Below, piece after piece: positions 23,301 through 31,077 of a stretch of 64,000 bases of DNA. Where the stretch lies: positions 4,774,001 to 4,838,000 of the forward strand of contig JAYKNF010000013.1 of the NCBI GenBank assembly GCA_036172665.1, read 5' to 3'. Numbering within the stretch: the first letter of the stretch is position 1; each line of letters starts with the position of its first letter. The position numbers and the translations under genes are program-made. The notes under the pieces were generated by a model. The model had not been told where the DNA came from, searched no databases, and saw only the letters and a program-made list of their open reading frames with translations. The DNA comes from Prosopocoilus inquinatus. Lineage: Eukaryota > Arthropoda > Insecta > Coleoptera > Lucanidae.

Positions 23301-25582
23301 TAGCAAGGATTTTTGATCCATTAGGTTTGTTAAGCCCATGCACTATTTTCTCAAAAATAATTATTCAAAAACTATGGTCTCTTAAATTAGATTGGAATGA
23401 TCCTATTCCAGACGATTTGAAAGCTACGTGGGTACGATTCAGAAATAATTTAACAAAATTAAATCAACTCAAATTAGATAGGCACGTCATTTGTAAAAAT
23501 TCTACAGAAATCGAATTACATGGTTTCTGTGACGCGTCACAAAACGCATACGGTGCGTGTGTATACGTTCGCAGCATCGATCAAAAAGAAAAGATTTTAA
23601 TTAATCTCTTATGCGGAAAGACAAAGGTTGCTCCACTGAAATGTTTAACTATGCCAAGATTAGAATTGTGCAGTGCTTTGTTGTTAAGTCAATTAATTAA
23701 CAAAGTACAAAAATCATTCACTATCGAATGCTCATATCATCTATGGTCAGATTCTCAAATAATATTACACTGGATTAACTCTCCATCTCATTCATTACCA
23801 ATTTTTGTAAGAAATCGCATTTCTAAAATTCAAGAATTAACACAGATTAGTAATTGGAAGTACATAAACACAAAAGATAATCCTGCCGATCTTACATCAC
23901 GAGGAATTTCTCCTGAAAATTTACTCAAGTCTCAATTGTGGTGGAACGGCCCTTCATGGTTGTCTCTTCCAACTAATCATTGGCCATCATCCGCATTCTC
24001 AATTTCAATTAAATATTCTAAAAATAATGTTTGCTCAGCTACTGTTGAAAATAATTTTCAGATATTCGAAAGGTTTTCTAGTTTGAATAGGTTGAAAAGA
24101 ACAATGGCATACATTTTACGATTCATCTTAAACATTAAGAAACAAAAATCTAAACGGCCGTACGGATATTTGACTATTGCAGAATTAGATCTCAGTATGA
24201 AACAATTAATAAAATTGTCACAACAAGACAGTTTTCCTCAAGAAATTAATTTATTACTAAATAATAAAAATTTAAAGCCAAAACACAATTTATTATCCCT
24301 TGCTCCGTTCATTGATACTGAAGGTTTATTAAGAGTCGGTGGTCGATTAAAAAACTCTTATTTAGATTTTGCTCAGAAACATCCTTTGATTTTATCGGGA
24401 AAACATCGTTTAGCAAAACTAATTTTTGAAAATACGCATATAACATTACTTCATGCAGGTCCACAATTGTTATTATTTACAGTAAGACAGCATTTTTGGG
24501 TTACATCTGGAATGAGTGTGGCTAAGTCAGTAGTGCGAGGTTGCATCAGATGTTTTAAATCTAAACCAAAATCTTTTGATCAAATAATGGCAAATTTGCC
24601 AAAAGAAAGAGTTACAGTTAATAATCCATTTTATATCACGGGAATAGATTATGCAGGGCCTTTTAATATAAAAGATCGCAAAGGTCGAGGTTCAAAGACT
24701 ATAAAGGGCTACATTTGTCTTTTCATCTGCTTTTCTACTAAAGCTATGCATCTTGAACTTGTGACAGATTTATCAAGCGAAACATTCCTTGCTGCTTTGA
24801 GAAGATTTGCATCACGAAGAGGCAAACCAGCTCATTTATATTCAGATAATGCAACAAATTTTATCGGAGCAGCTAAGAAACTATCTGCCTTGCATGAATT
24901 TTTCTCAAACTCTAAAACAGAAATAACAAATTATTGTACAAATGAAAATATAACCTGGCATTTTATTCCCCCAAACTCGCCTCATTTCGGAGGGCTTTGG
25001 GAATCAAACATAAAAAACATAAAACATCATTTATCAAGAGTAATTAATGACACAAAATTAACATATGAAGAATTTTACACAATCTTAACACAGATAGAAG
25101 CAACTTTAAATTCTAGACCTTTATACCCTCTGTCATCGGATGTTGATGATCTGCAGCCACTAACTCCAGCTCATTTCTTGATTGGCAAACCATTGACTGC
25201 TATTCCAGAACCGCAATTGCTGGACACACCAACAAACAGGCTGTCGCGTTTCCAGTTACAGCAACAGTTGGTACAAAGTTTTTGGAAGCGGTGGTCACAA
25301 GAATATTTGTATCATCTGCAAGAAAGAAAGAAATGGAAGAGCAAAAATCCAGGGCTAAAGATTGGAAGTTTGGTAATAATCAAACAGGATAACTTACCTC
25401 CTTCCCAGTGGCTCCTTGGAAGAATAGTAGAGCTTCATCCCGGTGACGACAACGTAGTTCGAGTTGCTACAGTCAAGACTCATAAAGGCAATTTCAAGCG
25501 AGCAGTAGCGAAGTTGTGTCCCCTTCCAGTACCTGAAAATGGCAGTAGTGACAGTGAAATTGTGCATGTTAAAAACAGTTAA
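20393..25582 (+). CDS. gag-pol: BEL/Pao retrotransposon Gag-Pol polyprotein, complete
   Basis: A single uninterrupted 1729-residue ORF with no gag/pol frameshift, typical of BEL/Pao. Regions in order: Gag with DUF1759 (about 137-290); zinc clusters at about 343-400, including CNNCLRSGHTTKNC; DUF1758 retropepsin-like protease with LLDCGSQ near 463 (DCG instead of the usual DSG/DTG); reverse transcriptase with catalytic Asp794 (in ADIEKMY) and YVDD at 870-873; RNase H-like region (called Peptidase_A17 in Pfam) about 1040-1170; integrase H2C2 finger about 1330-1393; integrase core with Asp1419, Asp1485 and Glu1537; DUF5641 to the end. No envelope gene. It would act in cytoplasmic particles and then integrate cDNA. 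The ATG at 20393 is the first in frame, and two minus-strand pieces start at the same codon. It has a polypurine tract and 3' LTR but no 5' LTR or primer-binding site, so its coding capacity is intact but the element is not. Confidence 0.95.
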   Translation: MQDVTSTEKLVRKRGTIKYKLTNFIKYLRTVQDAYASDQVLAEKTIIELQDRSSKFASLFEEFDETQSKIEYICDEDDLERQYLEREDFTEKHSSAITDAKFILKQVCTPVIQIQSDSITGISDSSKQNGISHNIKLPTIKLAKFNGAYDNWLEFKDTFESLINSNKSIDNVQKYHYLRASLEGDALKVIQSLEFSSENYIIAWELLCNRYNNIRLLINNHIKSLFELNSLTKESSRGIRDLIDTIFKHLRALQTLEQPTEHWDTLLIFLITSKLDKFTVREWEKVKTGNNFPTLSEFKSFLNSRADFLETLEINHNKNAKEHKQLHNNIKQVSLISSNVKCPVCNGAHLIYYCEKFLKLNLSDKLKTVKQLNLCNNCLRSGHTTKNCRSGFCKKCKAKHNTLLHPELLYTREPITSKTIHPNASTTISPQVSFTSHYPNQHVLLSTVSILVPDVFGNIHTAKALLDCGSQSNFLTSKFCKKLGLEEHSTNMTIGGINGVSSVIKKKCNIVIYSLNYEFSTNLCCFILPTITGNLPSFTINTSSWNIPANIQLADPQFTEPSEIDVLIGAGIFWNILHHQRIQLGKNMPVLQNTEFGWIISGTISESISKIHCNFSKTHSNLDSELQKFWEIEEINNEHSMSSDDVYCEKHFLETFSRNEEGRFIVRIPLKHSASNLGNSKPLSIKRQQQLERKFSYDSNLKFQYSQFIKEYIDLNHMSQVNLIPSNTAYFLPHHGVFRQESLTTKLRVVFDGSANSDSGWSVNDLQFTGPPIQNEIFSILIKFRQHPFAVSADIEKMYRQVVIHPDDRHLQNIVWRFSSDDPISIYTLNTVTYGTRSAPYLAIRCLKQLAHEYQTKSSFASSIIKNDFYVDDLITGFDSETVAINVCKEIASILNSACFPLRKWNSNSQLFLQEFQNENEPVSVLNLGDNEFSKTLGIKWYSKSDTLGFQIKNFENSLSINKRSILSDVARIFDPLGLLSPCTIFSKIIIQKLWSLKLDWNDPIPDDLKATWVRFRNNLTKLNQLKLDRHVICKNSTEIELHGFCDASQNAYGACVYVRSIDQKEKILINLLCGKTKVAPLKCLTMPRLELCSALLLSQLINKVQKSFTIECSYHLWSDSQIILHWINSPSHSLPIFVRNRISKIQELTQISNWKYINTKDNPADLTSRGISPENLLKSQLWWNGPSWLSLPTNHWPSSAFSISIKYSKNNVCSATVENNFQIFERFSSLNRLKRTMAYILRFILNIKKQKSKRPYGYLTIAELDLSMKQLIKLSQQDSFPQEINLLLNNKNLKPKHNLLSLAPFIDTEGLLRVGGRLKNSYLDFAQKHPLILSGKHRLAKLIFENTHITLLHAGPQLLLFTVRQHFWVTSGMSVAKSVVRGCIRCFKSKPKSFDQIMANLPKERVTVNNPFYITGIDYAGPFNIKDRKGRGSKTIKGYICLFICFSTKAMHLELVTDLSSETFLAALRRFASRRGKPAHLYSDNATNFIGAAKKLSALHEFFSNSKTEITNYCTNENITWHFIPPNSPHFGGLWESNIKNIKHHLSRVINDTKLTYEEFYTILTQIEATLNSRPLYPLSSDVDDLQPLTPAHFLIGKPLTAIPEPQLLDTPTNRLSRFQLQQQLVQSFWKRWSQEYLYHLQERKKWKSKNPGLKIGSLVIIKQDNLPPSQWLLGRIVELHPGDDNVVRVATVKTHKGNFKRAVAKLCPLPVPENGSSDSEIVHVKNS

Positions 25583-25671
25583 AATAATTCATTTTCATTA
25601 TTACAATCAGTTCATACTTACCTGCAATTTATGAATATTTGAACACTTTCTTAAAAAAAAAAAAAAATGTT

Positions 25672-25686
25672 CAAGGCGGGGAGCTA
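25672..25686 (+). promoter_or_regulatory. Polypurine tract of the complete element
   Basis: CAAGGCGGGGAGCTA between a run of 15 A bases and the TG of the 3' LTR; the expected plus-strand primer site. Confidence 0.78.
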
Positions 25687-25857
25687 TGTTAACACGATTT
25701 TTACGTTCATTTTAATGAATCACATACACTTGTAAAAAAAAAAACAATTGCAATATAAATAAAAAACTTTCATATAAAAAGGGGTAATTGTGCCAGCAAA
25801 ATTTTTCTGCAAACAAACACAAAGAAATACAGTCCACTATATCGAATCAACATATTA
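25687..25857 (+). repeat. 3' LTR of the complete element, long form (171 bp)
   Basis: TGTTAACACG to CAACATATTA. It differs from the other long LTRs by small changes near AAAAGGGGTAATTGTGCCAGC. The A-rich middle holds TATAAATA. Confidence 0.9.
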
Positions 25858-25965
25858 TTTTTTCAAAAAATAATATGTTGATTCGATATAGTGGACTGTA
25901 TTTCTTTGTGTTTGTTTGCAGAAAAATTTCGCTGGTACAATTACCTTTTTTTATATGAAAGTTTT
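25858..25965 (-). repeat. Inverted LTR half behind a T6-C-A6 hairpin joint
   Basis: After the 3' LTR come TTTTTTCAAAAAA (25858-25870) and then TAATATGTTG, the LTR 3' half reversed, to about 25965. LTR, spacer and reversed LTR form a near-perfect snap-back with arms of about 90 bp. The LTR half ends in a T run that merges with the T-rich complement of gag sequence. Confidence 0.85.
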
Positions 25966-27482
25966 TTTTTAATGACTGATGAAACGCCATTGATTCCTCC
26001 AATGGTCATGTTTGTTGAATGTTCTTCTAATCCTAACTTTTTGCAAAATTTTGAAGTAAGAAAATTTGACTGAGAACCACAGTCAAGTAAAGCTTTTGCA
26101 GTATGAATGTTGCCAAAAACATCTGGAACTAAAATTGATACAGTGGAAAGCAGAACATGTTGATTAGGATACTGACTTGTGAAACTAACTTGTGGCGAAA
26201 TTGTTGTTGATGCATTTGGATGAATTGTTTTTGATGTAATTGGTTCACGTGTATATAATAATTCTGGATGAAGTAAAGTGTTATGTTTAGCTTTGCACTT
26301 TTTACAAAATCCAGATCTGCAGTTTTTAGTTGTGTGGCCTGAACGTAAACAGTTATTACAAAGATTCAGCTGCTTTACTGTTTTTAATTTATCTGACAAA
26401 TTTAATTTTAAGAATTTTTCACAATAATAAATTAAATGTGCCCCATTACATACAGGACATTTCACATTTGAGGATATTAACGAAACTTGTTTGATATTAT
26501 TATGTAACTGTTTATGTTCTTTGGCAATTTTATTATGATTGATTTCAAGTGTTTCTAGAAAATCTGCTCTTGAATTCAAAAAACTCTTGAATTCAGAAAG
26601 TGTTGGGAAATTATTGCCTGTTTTAACTTTTTCCCATTCCCGAACAGTAAATTTGTCTAATTTTGACGTAATTAAAAATATCAACAAAGTGTCCCAATGT
26701 TCTGTTGGTTGTTCTAGTGTTTGAAGAGCTCTTAAATGTTTAAAAATGGTATCTATCAAGTCTCTTATTCCTCTTGAGGACTCCTTTGTAAGTGAATTTA
26801 ATTCAAACAGAGATTTGATGTGATTATTAATTAACAATCTGATGTTATTATACCTATTGCAAAGTAGTTCCCATGCGATTATGTAATTTTCGGATGAGAA
26901 TTCTAGAGACTGTATAACCTTTAGTGCGTCACCTTCTAGTGAAGCACGTAAATAATGATACTTCTGAACATTGTCAATTGATTTGTTTGAATTAATTAGT
27001 GACTCAAAAGTATCTTTGAATTCCAACCAATTATCATATGCACCGTTAAATTTTGCAAGTTTAATTGTTGGAAGTTTAATGTTGTGAGAAATACCGTTTT
27101 GTTTTGAGGAATCTGATATGCCAGTGATACTGTCGCTTTGAATTTGGATGACAGGTGTGCAGACTTGCTTTAAAATAAATTTTGCGTCTGTGATTGCGGA
27201 TGAATGCTTTTCAGTGAAATCTTCTCTCTCTAAATATTGCCTTTCTAAGTCATCTTCATCGCAAATATATTCTATTTTACTCTGAGTTTCATCAAATTCC
27301 TCAAACAACGATGCAAACTTGCTACTACGATCTTGCAATTCAATGATTGTTTTTTCTGCTAAAACTTGATCACTTGCATATGCATCTTGAACTGTGCGTA
27401 AATATTTTATAAAATTTGTTAGTTTGTATTTAATAGTACCTCGTTTACGCACAAGTTTTTCAGTAGATGTGACGTCTTGCAT
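25962..27482 (-). pseudogene. BEL/Pao gag-protease fragment, inverted
   Basis: The minus strand encodes residues 1 to about 507 from the native ATG at 27482: Gag with DUF1759, the three zinc clusters and the retropepsin-like DCGSQ segment. It then leaves the element at a run of lysine codons (poly-A in sense) and ends after a few foreign residues read from the antisense LTR. Reverse transcriptase and everything downstream are missing. It differs from the complete copy at a few residues, for example Ile for Asn near 319 and SQYPN for SHYPN. A Gag-like product could in principle be made, since the start, leader and primer-binding site precede it, but only a 9-base LTR remnant remains upstream. 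Confidence 0.9.
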
Positions 27483-27752
27483 GACTTTTCAAATTCAGAA
27501 AACTATGAATTGAATTATTGTAACCTAGTTACAAAGAAATTGTGTTAATGTGTAAAAATATTTGTCAAAATATTTTCTTTTGCAAATAAATGTATAAAAG
27601 TATGAATGTGTTTTATAAATGTGTACTACCTTAACACAGATAGCAGCCTACAAATTCTAGAACTGTTCTAGAGCCTTATCTGTAGTCCTGAACGATAGTT
27701 TTCTATGCGGTGTTTCTCTTCTTCGCTGATGCGCTTAGTTCTTGTAAATCTT
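27483..27752 (-). other. Untranslated leader, inverted
   Basis: Minus-strand leader from the primer-binding site to the gag ATG. It matches the leader at 30649-30918 almost base for base and contains the TCTAGAACAGTTCTAGA palindromic element (27655-27671). Confidence 0.85.
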
Positions 27753-27773
27753 GAATCCGGCTCGATCGGACCA
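27753..27773 (-). promoter_or_regulatory. Altered tRNA primer-binding site
   Basis: Read on the minus strand: TGGTCCGATCGAGCCGGATTC, differing from the site at 30919-30938 by one inserted base and one substitution after TGGTCC. The adjoining LTR is reduced to TAATATGTT (27778-27786), which then joins reversed integrase sequence. Confidence 0.75.
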
Positions 27774-27785
27774 AAAATAATATGT

Positions 27786-29607
27786 TTTTTATGTTTGATT
27801 CCCAAAGCCCTCCGAAATGAGGCGAGTTTGGGGGAATAAAATGCCAGGTTATATTTTCATTTGTACAATAATTTGTTATTTCTGTTTTAGAGTTTGAGAA
27901 AAATTCATGCAAGGCAGATAGTTTCTTAGCTGCTCCGATAAAATTTGTTGCATTATCTGAATATAAATGAGCTGGTTTGCCTCTTCGTGATGCAAATCTT
28001 CTCAAAGCAGCAAGGAATGTTTCGCTTGATAAATCTGTCACAAGTTCAAGATGCATAGCTTTAGTAGAAAAGCAGATGAAAAGACAAATGTAGCCCTTTA
28101 TAGTCTTTGAACCTCGACCTTTGCGATCTTTTATATTAAAAGGCCCTGCATAATCTATTCCCGTGATATAAAATGGATTATTAACTGTAACTCTTTCTTT
28201 TGGCAAATTTGCCATTATTTGATCAAAAGATTTTGGTTTAGATTTAAAACATCTGATGCAACCTCGCACTACTGACTTAGCCACACTCATTCCAGATGTA
28301 ACCCAAAAATGCTGTCTTACTGTAAATAATAACAATTGTGGACCTGCATGAAGTAATGTTATATGCGTATTTTCAAAAATTAGTTTTGCTAAACGATGTT
28401 TTCCCGATAAAATCAAAGGATGTTTCTGAGCAAAATCTAAATAAGAGTTTTTTAATCGACCACCGACTCTTAATAAACCTTCAGTATCAATGAACGGAGC
28501 AAGGGATAATAAATTGTGTTTTGGCTTTAAATTTTTATTATTTAGTAATAAATTAATTTCTTGAGGAAAACTGTCTTGTTGTGACAATTTTATTAATTGT
28601 TTCATACTGAGATCTAATTCTGCAATAGTCAAATATCCGTACGGCCGTTCAGATTTTTGTTTCTTAATGTTTAAGATGAATCGTAAAATGTATGCCATTG
28701 TTCTTTTCAACCTATTCAAACTAGAAAACCTTTCGAATATCTGAAAATTATTTTCAACAGTAGCTGAGCAAACATTATTTTTAGAATATTTAATTGAAAT
28801 TGAGAATGCGGATGATGGCCAATGATTAGTTGGAAGAGACAACCATGAAGGGCCGTTCCACCACAATTGAGACTTGAGTAAATTTTCAGGAGAAATTCCT
28901 CGTGATGTAAGATCGGCAGGATTATCTTTTGTGTTTATGTACTTCCAATTACTAATCTGTGTTAATTCTTGAATTTTAGAAATGCGATTTCTTACAAAAA
29001 TTGGTAATGAATGAGATGGAGAGTTAATCCAGTGTAATATTATTTGAGAATCTGACCATAGATGATATGAGCATTCGATAGTGAATGATTTTTGTACTTT
29101 GTTAATTAATTGACTTAACAACAAAGCACTGCACAATTCTAATCTTGGCATAGTTAAACATTTCAGTGGAGCAACCTTTGTCTTTCCGCATAAGAGATTA
29201 ATTAAAATCTTTTCTTTTTGATCGATGCTGCGAACGTATACACACGCACCGTATGCGTTTTGTGACGCGTCACAGAAACCATGTAATTCGATTTCTGTAG
29301 AATTTTTACAAATGACGTGCCTATCTAATTTGAGTTGATTTAATTTTGTTAAATTATTTCTGAATCGTATCCACGTAGCTTTCAAATCGTCTGGAATAGG
29401 ATCATTCCAATCTAATTTAAGAGACCATAGTTTTTGAATAATTATTTTTGAGAAAATAGTGCATGGGCTTAACAAACCTAATGGATCAAAAATCCTTGCT
29501 ACGTCAGATAAGATTGATCGTTTATTAATTGATAAAGAATTTTCAAAATTTTTGATTTGAAAACCTAATGTATCAGATTTACTGTACCATTTTATTCCTA
29601 AAGTTTA
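27786..29607 (-). pseudogene. BEL/Pao pol fragment, inverted (late RT to integrase core)
   Basis: Minus-strand piece of about residues 935-1540: the connection after RT, the RNase H-like region with CDAS and WSDSQ, the H2C2 finger and the integrase core through GGLWES. It has the WIRF and SERP variants, as in the 12.7-15.3 kb piece. The frame is open, but its end continues through the neighbouring primer-binding site and leader as about 26 unrelated residues. It has no native start and lacks Gag, protease, most of RT and DUF5641. It abuts LTR-end sequence at 27786 with TATGTT in common. Confidence 0.9.
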
Positions 29608-29613
29608 AATTTA

Positions 29614-29700
29614 AATAAATTGTGTTTTGGCTTTAAATTTTTATTATTTAGTAATAAATTAATTTCTTGAGGAAAACTGTCTTGTTGTGACAATTTTATT
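29614..29700 (-). pseudogene. 87-bp scrap of BEL/Pao pol (pre-integrase linker), inverted
   Basis: Matches about residues 1272-1300 in reverse. The bases AAATTTAAAT near 29607-29613 are a short AT filler between it and the piece on its left. On the right it joins gag sequence at an 11-base match, CAATTTTATTA. Confidence 0.8.
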
Positions 29701-30648
29701 ATGATTGATTTCAAGTGTTTCTAGAAAATCTGCTCTTGAATTCAAAAAACTCTTGAATTCAGAAAGTGTTGGGAAATTATTGCCTGTTTTAACTTTTTCC
29801 CATTCCCGAACAGTAAATTTGTCTAATTTTGACGTAATTAAAAATATCAACAAAGTGTCCCAATGTTCTGTTGGTTGTTCTAGTGTTTGAAGAGCTCTTA
29901 AATGTTTAAAAATGGTATCTATCAAGTCTCTTATTCCTCTTGAGGACTCCTTTGTAAGTGAATTTAATTCAAACAGAGATTTGATGTGATTATTAATTAA
30001 CAATCTGATGTTATTATACCTATTGCAAAGTAGTTCCCATGCGATTATGTAATTTTCGGATGAGAATTCTAGAGACTGTATAACCTTTAGTGCGTCACCT
30101 TCTAGTGAAGCACGTAAATAATGATACTTCTGAACATTGTCAATTGATTTGTTTGAATTAATTAGTGACTCAAAAGTATCTTTGAATTCCAACCAATTAT
30201 CATATGCACCGTTAAATTTTGCAAGTTTAATTGTTGGAAGTTTAATGTTGTGAGAAATACCGTTTTGTTTTGAGGAATCTGATATGCCAGTGATACTGTC
30301 GCTTTGAATTTGGATGACAGGTGTGCAGACTTGCTTTAAAATAAATTTTGCGTCTGTGATTGCGGATGAATGCTTTTCAGTGAAATCTTCTCTCTCTAAA
30401 TATTGCCTTTCTAAGTCATCTTCATCGCAAATATATTCTATTTTACTCTGAGTTTCATCAAATTCCTCAAACAACGATGCAAACTTGCTACTACGATCTT
30501 GCAATTCAATGATTGTTTTTTCTGCTAAAACTTGATCACTTGCATATGCATCTTGAACTGTGCGTAAATATTTTATAAAATTTGTTAGTTTGTATTTAAT
30601 AGTACCTCGTTTACGCACAAGTTTTTCAGTAGATGTGACGTCTTGCAT
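29690..30648 (-). pseudogene. BEL/Pao gag fragment, inverted, next to the terminal LTR
   Basis: The minus strand encodes Gag residues 1 to about 318 from the native ATG at 30648, including the DUF1759 region, and then departs before the zinc clusters into the pol scrap, ending after about ten foreign residues at 29659. It is the 5' end of the composite as seen from the right boundary: LTR, primer-binding site, leader and Gag start are in native order. Because its LTR promoter, leader and ATG are intact, this is the piece most likely to be transcribed (inference). A 61-residue ORF on the other strand is a shadow. Confidence 0.9.
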
Positions 30649-30918
30649 GACTTTTCAAATTCAGAAAACTATGAATTGAATTATTGTAACCTAGTTACAA
30701 AGAAATTGTGTTAATGTGTAAAAATATTTGTCAAAATATTTTCTTTTGCAAATAAATGTATAAAAGTATGAATGTGTTTTATAAATGTGTACTACCTTAA
30801 CACAGATAGCAGCCTACAAATTCTAGAACTGTTCTAGAGCCTTATCTGTAGTCCTGAACGATAGTTTTCTATGCGGTGTTTCTCTTCTTCGCTGATGCGC
30901 TTAGTTCTTGTAAATCTT
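30649..30918 (-). other. Untranslated leader of the terminal element end
   Basis: Leader between primer-binding site and gag ATG on the minus strand, about 270 bp. It is the full version of the leader that is truncated at 20214. Confidence 0.85.
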
Positions 30919-30938
30919 GAATCCGGCTCGAAGGACCA
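30919..30938 (-). promoter_or_regulatory. Primer-binding site matching tRNA-Tyr
   Basis: Read on the minus strand, TGGTCCTTCGAGCCGGATTC starts five bases (TTTTT) after the LTR end. Its complement ends in CCA and matches, over its whole length, the conserved 3' end of eukaryotic tRNA-Tyr as I remember it (acceptor strand TCGAAGGA preceded by ATCCGGC). This site would prime minus-strand cDNA synthesis. Confidence 0.8.
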
Positions 30939-30943
30939 AAAAA

Positions 30944-31072
30944 TAATATGTTGATTCGATATAGTGGACTGTATTTCTTTGTGTTTGTTTGCAGAAAAAT
31001 TTCGCTGGTACAATTACCTTTTTTTATAAGTGTATGTGATTCATTAAAATGAACGTAAAAATCGTGTTAACA
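30944..31072 (-). repeat. BEL/Pao terminal LTR, short form (129 bp)
   Basis: Minus-strand TGTTAACACG at 31072 to CATATTA at 30944. It is the only LTR in native order with a perfect primer-binding site, and it defines the right edge of the insertion. Confidence 0.9.
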
Positions 31073-31077
31073 ACTTT
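31073..31077. repeat. Right target-site duplication ACTTT
   Basis: Satellite resumes here as ACTTTGATGTGAGATACG, exactly in phase with the left flank ending ACTTT. Confidence 0.85.

Larger units (their letters stand above)
10801..31072 (-). mobile_element. Composite, internally scrambled BEL/Pao LTR retrotransposon insertion
   Basis: A 20,272-bp block of BEL/Pao sequence between two copies of ACTTT. The right end is a complete LTR beginning TGTTAACAC when read on the minus strand. The left end is the 3' half of an LTR ending CATATTA on the same strand, so the outer ends have minus orientation. Inside are at least eleven pieces of the same element in both orientations, one of which holds a complete gag-pol ORF on the plus strand. 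Every piece is nearly identical to the matching part of that ORF, so all pieces are recent. No satellite sequence occurs between pieces, and internal LTRs have no target duplications, which argues against serial nested insertion. Confidence 0.9.

Noticed and set aside
25583..25860. An envelope gene downstream of gag-pol
   Set aside because: Only about 90 bp separate the gag-pol stop from the polypurine tract, with no ORF.
30919..30938. A tRNA gene at the primer-binding site
   Set aside because: Only the 3' end of a tRNA is matched, on the complementary strand, directly behind an LTR; no cloverleaf can be formed.
10801..31072. Three or more independent nested BEL/Pao insertions
   Set aside because: No internal target duplications, no complete LTR pairs, and joints fall inside coding sequence with short overlaps.
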